Shown here in pieces: positions 17,832 through 25,885 of a DNA stretch of 64,000 nucleotides. The DNA is from Limisphaerales bacterium. Lineage in GTDB: Bacteria; Verrucomicrobiota; Verrucomicrobiia; Limisphaerales; AAA164-E04. The stretch spans positions 107,794-171,793 of the forward strand of contig JAMASS010000006.1 of NCBI GenBank assembly GCA_024761205.1, in the 5' to 3' direction. Under the pieces are notes generated by a model. It did no database searches. It was given only the letters and a program-made list of their open reading frames with translations, and was not told where the DNA came from. A program made the translations under genes and the position numbers. Numbering within the stretch: position 1 is the stretch's first letter; the number at the start of each line of letters is the position of its first letter.

Positions 17832-18881
17832 ATGAACGACACTCATACGAACGACATTCGCAAATGGCTGACCGATTGGAGTTTGCTCATCGCAGTGCTT
17901 TTGATGGCGGCAATCTTCTTTTATGTCCTTTGGTGGGGCTTCTTTAAGTCAAAACCCGTTTTGGAACCCGATGAAAAACAGCCGACAGTTGAGCTTCCTG
18001 CAGCACCGGTGCCCGAAACGAACGATTCGGCTTGGCAGGACATGAAGGAGCAACTCAAGATGACGCCCGAAAAGCAGGAGGCCCAACGGCGGGCCAACTG
18101 GAAGGCGAACTTTCCCTACAAGGAGACCTATCATCCCACCCTCCGGTTTGATCCCTTGCTCTACGACCCGAAGGATTCCAGCACCTGGCACGGCCCGGAA
18201 CGACGTTGGATTCAGCCGGTCATTCATATGCACGGCTACCTGGCAAAGTTCTTCGAGAACGAGAATCGGTTCAGCAAGGGTTTCGAGGATATGTACCATA
18301 TCCTCGAGGAATACGACCGGCATGACAACCCGGAAGTGGTGAGCAACATCTTTGAGAATCTGGCGGACTACCATAAACGGGCGGCGCATCCGCCGGACGA
18401 GGTGATCACCGAGGAGCGGGACACTGGCGAGTTTGATCCCTTCACGGGGCGTCCGCTCACTGAGAGAGTGCCCAAGCACTTCGGGATGGGGGACGAGCCG
18501 CTGAAAACCATGACCTGGGGGGAACTTGCCAACAGTGCTTACGAAAGCATCGGCTACAACCTGCACGCCCGGAAGATGTGGCCGGACAAGGAGTATATGC
18601 CGGAGGCGGAAATGCTGGCCCTGCGGGACCGCATCATCGCCGAGATCGACCCGGCGGACATTCCCAAGAATCCAGGCTTCACTCTTTCCGACGATCATGA
18701 AAGGGCCCTGGAACCGGGCGATTCGTTCCTGATTCCCAAGGAAGGCTGGGTGGAGGCGCACTGGAAGTGGCAGGAGGAAGCGGCGCCCATCATCGCCAAG
18801 CGATTGCATGAGCGAATGGAAGCGACCGGCTCGTTTCGCCGTCCGCCGGCCAATCCCGCCCCGCCACCGTCGGCTCCTTGA
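17832..18881 (+). CDS. Single-pass membrane protein of unknown family, copy 2
   Basis: 349 residues, with AGGAGGG 6-12 nt before the ATG. The N terminus differs from copy 1: a polar 18-residue start, then a membrane segment (LLIAVLLMAAIFFYVLWWGFF) and a linker with PVPETNDSAWQD. From there on (MKEQLKMTPEKQEAQ to PPPSAP) it is almost identical to the protein at 16258. Retention of near-identical open frames with different anchors points to a recent duplication of the soluble domain plus terminator, or to gene conversion. The function is unknown. It faces away from the cytoplasm if the positive-inside rule holds for its short charged N terminus. Confidence 0.75.
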   Translation: MNDTHTNDIRKWLTDWSLLIAVLLMAAIFFYVLWWGFFKSKPVLEPDEKQPTVELPAAPVPETNDSAWQDMKEQLKMTPEKQEAQRRANWKANFPYKETYHPTLRFDPLLYDPKDSSTWHGPERRWIQPVIHMHGYLAKFFENENRFSKGFEDMYHILEEYDRHDNPEVVSNIFENLADYHKRAAHPPDEVITEERDTGEFDPFTGRPLTERVPKHFGMGDEPLKTMTWGELANSAYESIGYNLHARKMWPDKEYMPEAEMLALRDRIIAEIDPADIPKNPGFTLSDDHERALEPGDSFLIPKEGWVEAHWKWQEEAAPIIAKRLHERMEATGSFRRPPANPAPPPSAP

Positions 18882-18936
18882 TGCGGCGAGCGAAATCCTG
18901 AACGCAGGCCGACCTTTCCGGAGGTCGGCTTTTTGT
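18023..18936 (+). repeat. Tandem duplicated unit, second copy
   Basis: Closely matches 16415-17323, including the terminator hairpin and the sequence between stop codon and hairpin. Confidence 0.85.
18908..18935 (+). terminator. Rho-independent terminator after copy 2
   Basis: The stem GCCGACC (18908-18914) pairs with GGTCGGC (18923-18929) across an 8-nt loop and is followed by TTTTTG. Confidence 0.85.
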
Positions 18937-19023
18937 TTTGTTTGGCGGACGGAACGAAGCGGGGAGCGGACTCGTTTCCTTGCTTTCGGAGCCGGCCTAA
19001 ATATAGTGCGCCCCGTGAGCGAC

Positions 19024-19935
19024 ATGGTCACAGGCCTTGCCAACGAACTCCTTCAATCTTACGTCAAACACGGCGGCATTAATCATGTAGATGGGGTTAA
19101 TCTCCCTTCGAAATCAGCGATTTCCCAGATTACTCAAGATATCCTCAAGCTCCTTTTCCCTGGTTATTTTTACGATCAACAAATCCATCGGGCGGAGCTG
19201 ATGGTTGAGACAACGAATCTGCTGGCCTCGGTTTGTGGCCGGCTTGAGGACGAGATTTATAAGAGCCTCGAATACTTTCCGCCCGACGGACTCAAGCCTT
19301 CAGACTTCCGAAATGAAGCGGCTCGTTTGGCCACCGAAGTCTTGGAACACCTGCCCGCCACTCGCGAGGTGTTGCGCACGGATACGGAGGCGGCCTATAA
19401 CGGAGATCCGGCAGCGCTCAGCCGTGAAGAGGTCATTGTCGCTTATCCCTTCATCGAAACCATTGCCGTACAGCGCCTGTCACACCTGTTGTATCTCCGA
19501 AATATCCCGCTGATACCACGCATCATGTCCGAGTGGGCACATAGCCGAAGCGGTATGGACCTGCATCCCGGTGCGAAAATCGGGCCGTACTTTTTCATCG
19601 ATCACGGAACGGGAACGGTCATCGGTGAAACCAGTGAAATCGGAGAGAGGGTGAAGATGTATCAAGGCGTCGCTCTGATCGGTCGCTCGCTTTCCGGCGG
19701 GCAGGCGCTTCGAGGCAAGAAGCGTCATCCAACCATTCACGAACGGACCACCCTATACGCCAACGCCACTATCATGGGCGGTGACACCGACGTGGGTGCG
19801 CGGAGCACCATTGGAGCTAACGTCTTTCTCACCCATAGCGTGCCGGCCGATTCTTTGGTTGTCGCCGAAGATGTCAAAGTCAAGGTATCGAGTAAACTTA
19901 GCCGAAAACTTGAGAATCGAGATTTTCAGGTCTAG
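19024..19935 (+). CDS. cysE: Serine O-acetyltransferase
   Basis: 303 residues from ATG 19024; an in-frame GTG at 19015 is an alternative start, and the longer open frame back to 18808 runs through the previous gene and is not used. The protein transfers acetyl from acetyl-CoA to L-serine, the first step of cysteine synthesis. The N-terminal ~180 residues are helical as in long SAT forms. The C-terminal part is a left-handed beta-helix of hexapeptide repeats (MDLHPGAKIGPYFFIDHGTG, then VIGETSEIGERVKMYQGV). The conserved His in FIDHGTG is the likely catalytic base, and a substrate loop (GKKRHPTIHE) is present. It converges with fusA. Confidence 0.88.
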   Translation: MVTGLANELLQSYVKHGGINHVDGVNLPSKSAISQITQDILKLLFPGYFYDQQIHRAELMVETTNLLASVCGRLEDEIYKSLEYFPPDGLKPSDFRNEAARLATEVLEHLPATREVLRTDTEAAYNGDPAALSREEVIVAYPFIETIAVQRLSHLLYLRNIPLIPRIMSEWAHSRSGMDLHPGAKIGPYFFIDHGTGTVIGETSEIGERVKMYQGVALIGRSLSGGQALRGKKRHPTIHERTTLYANATIMGGDTDVGARSTIGANVFLTHSVPADSLVVAEDVKVKVSSKLSRKLENRDFQV

Positions 19936-20048
19936 CATTCGGCTCCTGACAATGAGCGACGAGAAACCCCGAGCAGCCTTAGCTGATCGGGGTGCGGCAA
20001 TTCGCTAGCGGCTCCCTCCGTTCAGCCGCTCTGTGATAGGATTCTATC

Positions 20049-22127
20049 TTACTCCTTTTTCTTTTCGTAGTCCGCGATGATTTGCTCTGACACATTGGAC
20101 GGGCACGGCGCATAGTGCGAGAACTCCATGGAGAACTGGCCGCGGCCCGATGTCATGGACCGCAGGTCTCCAATGTAGCCGAACATCTCGCCCAGTGGCA
20201 CTTCCGCTTTCACCCGCACGCCCGAATGCGTACTGTCTTGGCTCTTGATCATGCCTCGACGGCGGCTCAAGTCGCCTATCACGTCACCCACGTTGTCGCT
20301 GGGACAGAAGGTGTCGATCTGCATGATCGGCTCCAGCAGTTGAGGAGCGGCCTTTGGAATGGACTGTCGATAAGCAGCCTTGGCGGCTATTTCAAAAGCC
20401 ACGGCTGAGGAGTCGACGGAATGGTGGGCTCCATCATTCAAGGTGACCTTGAAATCCAGACAGGGATACTCGGCCAACACACCCTTCTCAGTGGATGTGC
20501 GGAAGCCCTTCTCCACGGCCGCCCAGAACTCACGTGGCACATTACCGCCGGTCACCTTAGACTCAAACTCAAACCCAGACCCGGGGTCAGTGGGTTCAAT
20601 CGTGTAATCAATCTTCGCAAACTGACCGGAACCACCGGACTGCTTCTTATGGGTATAGACATCATCAATCGTTTTCGTGATGGTCTCACGGTAAGCGACC
20701 CGCGGTTTGCCCACATTCACCTCGGCGTTGTGAGTTCGCTTTAGGATATCGACTTTGATATCCAGGTGCAGCTCGCCCATTCCCTTAAGAATGGTCTGGC
20801 CACTTTCCTGATCGGTCTCAACGTAAAATGAAGGGTCTTCCTTGACCATCTTACCCAACGCAACACCTAATTTCTCGACGGTGCCTTTGTCCTTGGGCTC
20901 GATGGCGACGGAGATAACGGGGTCGGGGAACACCATGGGCTCCAAAGTCGCCGGGTTATCCGGATCGCAGAGAGTGTGTCCGGTCTGCACGGTCTTCATT
21001 CCCAACAGCGCAACGATGTCTCCGGCCTGCGCTGATTCGATTTCCTCACGGGAATCAGCATGCATCTCAATAATACGCCCGACTCGTTCCTCCTTGCCGG
21101 AGAAGGTATTCAACAGGCTCATTCCCTTGATCAACTTCCCTGAGTAAATGCGGGTAAAAGTTAGCGCACCGTACCGGTCATCCATGATCTTGAACGCTAA
21201 CGCCCGCAGAGGTCTGTCGGGATCGACGGTGGCAACTTTACCGGTTTCGTTGCCCTGCAAATCAATCTCCGGCTGCGACGGCACCTCCGTGGGTGCAGGC
21301 AAGTAATCAACCACACCGTCCAGCACCAGCTGGACACCCTTGTTCTTGAACGCAGAGCCGCAGAAGGTCGGGAAGAAAACGAGATCGATCGTCCCCTTTC
21401 GAATACAGCGCTTGACGGTCTCGATATCAGGCTCTTCCCCATCGAGATATTTGGCCATGACTTCTTCGTCCTGCTCAATGGCGGTCTCGATCAGCTGTTC
21501 GCGGCATTCTTCCACTTTGTCTGCCATATCGCCCGGCACTTCCTCCTCGGTGTATTTCGTGGGATCGCCAGAGTCATCCCAAACCAGAGCCTTACGGGTA
21601 AGGAGATCGATGACACCCTTGAAAGTTTCTTGCTCACCGATAGGCAGCACCATCACCAAGGGCTTCGCCCCGAGAATTTTTTTGATCTGATCGACAACGT
21701 CATAGAAATCCGCGCCGACACGATCAAGCTTGTTGACGAAGATAATCCTCGCTACTTTGGAATCATTCGCGTAGCGCCAATTGGTTTCAGACTGAGGCTC
21801 CACACCGCCAGAACCACAGAATACGCCAATCCCACCGTCCAAAACCTTGAGGGACCGATAGACCTCAATCGTGAAGTCAACGTGACCAGGGGTATCGATA
21901 ATATTGAGTCGATGATCCTTCCAGTAGGTCGTCGTCGCAGCTGACTGAATGGTAATGCCTCGCTCCTGCTCCTGCTCCATAAAGTCTGTGGTGGCTGCGC
22001 CATCGTGAACTTCACCCATCTTATGGATCTTGCCGGTTAGCTTCAGCACCCGTTCCGTAGTGGTGGTTTTTCCAGCATCTACGTGAGCAAAAATTCCGAT
22101 ATTCCTATATCGGGAAAGGTCAGTCAT
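20049..22127 (-). CDS. fusA: Translation elongation factor G
   Basis: 692 residues, the normal length. This is the GTPase that drives ribosomal translocation in the cytosol. GTP-binding motifs are intact: AHVDAGKTT (14-22), RGITIQSAA (switch I), DTPGHVDF (78-85) and FVNKLDR. Domains II-V follow in the usual order. The domain IV tip region ([16 protein letters not shown]) and the domain V motif [15 protein letters not shown] are present. It stands alone here rather than in a str operon with rpsL, rpsG and tuf. It could therefore be either the main factor or a second EF-G, and the sequence looks canonical. Confidence 0.95.
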   Translation of the reverse strand: MTDLSRYRNIGIFAHVDAGKTTTTERVLKLTGKIHKMGEVHDGAATTDFMEQEQERGITIQSAATTTYWKDHRLNIIDTPGHVDFTIEVYRSLKVLDGGIGVFCGSGGVEPQSETNWRYANDSKVARIIFVNKLDRVGADFYDVVDQIKKILGAKPLVMVLPIGEQETFKGVIDLLTRKALVWDDSGDPTKYTEEEVPGDMADKVEECREQLIETAIEQDEEVMAKYLDGEEPDIETVKRCIRKGTIDLVFFPTFCGSAFKNKGVQLVLDGVVDYLPAPTEVPSQPEIDLQGNETGKVATVDPDRPLRALAFKIMDDRYGALTFTRIYSGKLIKGMSLLNTFSGKEERVGRIIEMHADSREEIESAQAGDIVALLGMKTVQTGHTLCDPDNPATLEPMVFPDPVISVAIEPKDKGTVEKLGVALGKMVKEDPSFYVETDQESGQTILKGMGELHLDIKVDILKRTHNAEVNVGKPRVAYRETITKTIDDVYTHKKQSGGSGQFAKIDYTIEPTDPGSGFEFESKVTGGNVPREFWAAVEKGFRTSTEKGVLAEYPCLDFKVTLNDGAHHSVDSSAVAFEIAAKAAYRQSIPKAAPQLLEPIMQIDTFCPSDNVGDVIGDLSRRRGMIKSQDSTHSGVRVKAEVPLGEMFGYIGDLRSMTSGRGQFSMEFSHYAPCPSNVSEQIIADYEKKKE

Positions 22128-22403
22128 TGTCGTATTTTTTCTTGATTTCTACCGGATTTTTTTGGCCGGTCCATATTGGTAGGGAAAATGCTTCGTTTGG
22201 CAACAGGTGATTTCATTTTCTTTTAGGTGTTTTTGCCCCCACCGTTGAAAATCCCGGAGCATCACTGACAAACCCGTGCAACGGCGACCCAAAGCTTCAG
22301 AATTACACGTGAATATCGGCAACATCAATCGCCAGACTGATCGCTTTTCCCCCGATTCGATCTTCCAAAAAAGGATGCATGTGAGCCAACCCACGTTTGG
22401 CTG

Positions 22404-24284
22404 CTACAAACGCCGACGTTTCAAATCTCCCGATAGATACCGTAATCGCCGTTTCACGTTGCTATCCTCACGAACGGCAGGATTTAAATGGCTCGGTTGG
22501 AGATCGAACTCGTATCCGGGTTCACCATCCTCAAGCAACACCACCGTATTTAAAATGAGACAAGCCTCCACACCTGAGGTCGTGGTTCTCAGGGCTTCGC
22601 ATATTGGCGGATGCGGGTCATCCGCTCCAACCAGCCCGAGAAACTCAGCGGCCCGCACACGCACCAACCGCTCGCTGTCGTTGGTCGCCAATTCTCTAGC
22701 CTGCTCGACAAAGCTCAAGGCTCTCCCTCCATGACTGCTGCATGCCACCAATCCCCAATACCGTACCCAAGGATTTTCCGACTGCAACGCCTGTTGCAAC
22801 CCCATCCGGGCATCCGCAAAGGAGACCAGACTCAGGTCCGCAACATCAACCAACTGCGCAATCAACGCCGTATGCTCCTGCCCGAACTGGGTCGGATTCC
22901 CAAACGCCGTGATCAACTCACTCTCCGGAAAAAAACTGAGATCGGGCAACTGCTTAACCTGATTCGTCAACCGTTTCCGCATCTCCAGCAACACCGAGGC
23001 ATACTCGGGCCGAGCCGCCAGGTTATCCACCTCATGCGGGTCCTTTTCGACATCGTAAAGCGCTTCAACAGGTTGCGGCTCGAAAAACTGTCGTTGCACG
23101 GCGTTCAAACGGCCCCCCTCAAACATTTCCCGCCATTCCTCATAGGCGAGCATAAGGTAGCGATAGTTATTCTGCAGTCCGTCAAAGTTAAATGACTGGT
23201 AGCTTCGAACATAACTAAAACGCCCCCGACGCAAAGTTCGAACAAGATCATACTTCTCATCAAAGCGATCCGCATAGCCAAAGACCTCATTCCTCCGGGC
23301 CAATGACACCTGATTGATGCCCTCTCCCATAAAAGGAGCACCGTCAAGAGCCACCGGGATGATCAACCCCGCAAGATGCAGCAAGGTCGGTCCAAAATCA
23401 ATAAAACTCACAAATCCGTTCACCCGAGAGCCAATTTCAAAGCCGACCAAATGACGAAAATTCTCCGGCACCCGCACCACCAGCGGCACATGAAGACCTC
23501 GCTCTTTGGCGTAACCCTTGCTCCCCGGCAACACCCCGCCATGATCGCCAAAGTAAAACACAAACGTCTCCTCCAACAACCCATCGGCCATTAAAGCATC
23601 CACCACCGCTCCAATCTGCTCATCCACCGCTTGAATGCGGTCGTGATAACGAGCGTAGGTATAACGAAACAACGGCGTATCCGGATGATACGGCGCCAAC
23701 ATCACCTCAGCAGGATCAGTCTCCGTCGGCTCCTCCTCCCACGCCGCCGAGAAGTGAAGCGAGCTTTCATGCGAAATCCCAAAACTCTGCATGTGGAAAA
23801 AAGACTGCCCGCACTCCCGGTTCCGCCACGTCGCCTGATTCGACGACTCATCCCACACCCCGGCTCCCTCAATGGCATTGTAATCTTTCTTGCGACGATT
23901 TGAAGTGTAGTAACCCGCCTCACGCAACCAGTAGGGAAACATCCGCACGCCGGACGGCAACGACGCCAGTGCCGCCTTCCGATGAAACTGCGTCCCGATG
24001 CGCGGTGCATGGCAACCCGTGATGAGCGTCGTTCGCGCCACGCTGCACACCGGCGCATTCGAAAAAGCGTGCTCGAAGAGCAATCCTTCCTGAGCCAAAG
24101 CCGCAATCCGAGGTGTCGGCGCGCCCATCTCGTCGTATAATTTCAGATAATGCTTCGAGTTATCCTCCGAGATCAACCACACGAAGTTCGGCCGCTCGGC
24201 TCCCTCCAGCCCGTCCGCCAAACCCGCTAAAAAGAGCGCCATCATCCACCATCTCCGCCCAGTCTGCTGCATCCATGTCTTCAT
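22404..24284 (-). CDS. Secreted type I sulfatase
   Basis: 626 residues from an ATG at 24284 with GGCGGGG upstream. The longer frame start at 24398 adds a basic stretch without a leader and is not preferred. A signal peptide covers about residues 10-29 (WWMMALFLAGLADGLEGAE). The sulfatase signature NAPVCSVARTTLITG contains Cys80, the residue that would be converted to formylglycine, with Arg84. Metal ligands are likely Asp41 in ISEDNS and the Asp-His in FYFGDHGG. The C-terminal ~130 residues look like HEAT-type helices (RVRAAEFLGLVG). It would hydrolyse sulfate esters or sulfamates on glycans outside the cytoplasm. It belongs with the heparan/sulfoglycan-type sulfatases common in Verrucomicrobiota. 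The substrate is not predictable. No maturase gene is nearby. Confidence 0.88.
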   Translation of the reverse strand: MKTWMQQTGRRWWMMALFLAGLADGLEGAERPNFVWLISEDNSKHYLKLYDEMGAPTPRIAALAQEGLLFEHAFSNAPVCSVARTTLITGCHAPRIGTQFHRKAALASLPSGVRMFPYWLREAGYYTSNRRKKDYNAIEGAGVWDESSNQATWRNRECGQSFFHMQSFGISHESSLHFSAAWEEEPTETDPAEVMLAPYHPDTPLFRYTYARYHDRIQAVDEQIGAVVDALMADGLLEETFVFYFGDHGGVLPGSKGYAKERGLHVPLVVRVPENFRHLVGFEIGSRVNGFVSFIDFGPTLLHLAGLIIPVALDGAPFMGEGINQVSLARRNEVFGYADRFDEKYDLVRTLRRGRFSYVRSYQSFNFDGLQNNYRYLMLAYEEWREMFEGGRLNAVQRQFFEPQPVEALYDVEKDPHEVDNLAARPEYASVLLEMRKRLTNQVKQLPDLSFFPESELITAFGNPTQFGQEHTALIAQLVDVADLSLVSFADARMGLQQALQSENPWVRYWGLVACSSHGGRALSFVEQARELATNDSERLVRVRAAEFLGLVGADDPHPPICEALRTTTSGVEACLILNTVVLLEDGEPGYEFDLQPSHLNPAVREDSNVKRRLRYLSGDLKRRRL

Positions 24285-25827
24285 CCCCGCCAGCCTACCA
24301 CGCCCGGGCGCTCGGAAAAGAGCATTCAGACGTGCAACTCGTGGCGCTGTCGGTGACGTAATGATAGCAATCGTAACGCTTCTTTCCCAGCTTCCCACCG
24401 CAGGAGTTCACCCAGCTTGCCTGCTTCCTTCCCGAACTAGTCTCGCTCAGATGAAAAAAAGCCGCCTCACTGACAATGTTGGTCAATCCTGGATGTCAGC
24501 CAAGTATTGGGCAATATACTGAAACTCCCGGAGCAGGATGAAACAGCTCAGCACCCAAGCCAACTTTTTGCAGAACGTCGTTGTGGTCTCCGGGTCGTAA
24601 TAGTGGCCTTTGTTTGACAAGTTAAAATCGGATGCCCGTTGGGGGCACTCGGTCGCTTCGGCTTTCCCTCCCAAAACCGGTGCTTGAGTGATAGCGGTAG
24701 AGGGTGTCTGACGGTGAGTGATCTTCAGCGGCAAACGCTTCCCGGAGATGAACCAGAGGAGCAGCCCTGCCCAGATGAAGTGACGATCTGCTTGCAAACG
24801 TGTTTCCCACCGTCTCTTTTTTGTGATTCGGAAAATGGTATCCCGGGTCACGCTTCCCTTTTGGTGCAGGCTGGAGCTCACGTAAAGTTTGGGCTTTCCG
24901 TTCACTTTTTCCTTATGGGTTTTCCTGGCCAGACGTAAGTGTCATACCCTTTACAACTAGGCGCGCTGGCAGAGACGTGACTGTAATCCGGTTCCCACCG
25001 ACCGATAACCACTGATATCATTCCAGGTTTCGGCGTAAGTGCTTTCATCCTGACGCCCTATATAGCGGGTTGTCTGGATGCGAAAGCCATATATCTCTAC
25101 AAACCATTGTTCATAATGCTGGATGTCTTCAACGAGCCCCTCGCCAAGCATCTTGAGGCGTGAAACACCTTATCCGTGCGTGTCTAGTGGTGAAACCAAT
25201 CCGTGTAACTCGCATAAATGTCCAAATCGTCATCCCCACCCAAAGCTGTCCCCACGCCCTCCAACGGTACGCCGTTCACGCCGACGCATTGCAACCGCTC
25301 GGCGAGCCGAAGAATCCATTTGTGCGCTTCACCTCCGGCAATGGTCCGGAAACTCTTGATCGCTATCGTGGAGACAGGCGATCGTATGGTCGCCACACCG
25401 CGTTCCGGGGAATGAAAACTATGGGCCACCATTACCCGGCATCGCCTATTGGCCGGGGAAGATCGAACCGTGGCAAGTTGTTTACGCTCCGGTTTCGTCT
25501 CTCGATTTTCTACCGGCGTTTTGCGCTCTGGCAGAAGTACCGATGCCGAGTGACCGTGGATATCACAGCCCATTACCCCTTAAAGGTGAATCCATCCATC
25601 GCCCTCAACCCCTATTCTGGTGCTTTTCCAATGCGTTGCATCTAATGGCAAGTCGCCATGCGGACCGCTGAATGGAAAGCCGTGGCCCGACTGAACGGCG
25701 GAGAACTGCCGCTGCCAGCAGCATGTCTTCGACGGCAATAGCGACGAGATGCGCCAAGCCAGAAATATTTGAGCGAGGCTGATTACCCTGGCACTGGAAT
25801 ATCGTCAAGCTAGGAGCAGCAATGGAA
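24285..25827. other. 1.5 kb region without recognised genes
   Basis: Minus-strand ORFs of 65-140 codons occur at 24483-24905, 24957-25151 and 25184-25573. The last begins MGCDIHGH, like the start of a widespread phage-associated family, but the rest does not match convincingly. None has a good ribosome site. The region is probably decayed mobile or accessory DNA and ends in a dispersed repeat. Confidence 0.4.
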
Positions 25828-25874
25828 CGCGACAGCATCTTAGAGTGCGGTGATCCTTCACCGCTTTCCTCTTA
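25828..25874 (+). repeat. Dispersed hairpin repeat, copy 3
   Basis: CGCGACAGCATCTTAGAGTG followed by GCGGTGATCCTTCACCGC (a 7-bp palindromic hairpin) and TTTCCTCTTA. Nearly identical to 45298-45345. Confidence 0.75.
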
Positions 25875-25885
25875 CAAGCGAACGA

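Noticed and set aside
18808..19023. N-terminal extension of cysE
   Set aside because: The open frame runs antiparallel in meaning through the end of the preceding gene and its terminator. The SAT homology starts after 19024.
19960..20010. Hairpin ACCCCGA/TCGGGGT between cysE and fusA
   Set aside because: Plausible as a bidirectional terminator but without a T tract on either side, so not listed as a feature.
25184..25573. ORF beginning MGCDIHGH, like a phage-associated family
   Set aside because: Only the first eight residues match. The rest has no similarity I can defend, and no ribosome site is present.
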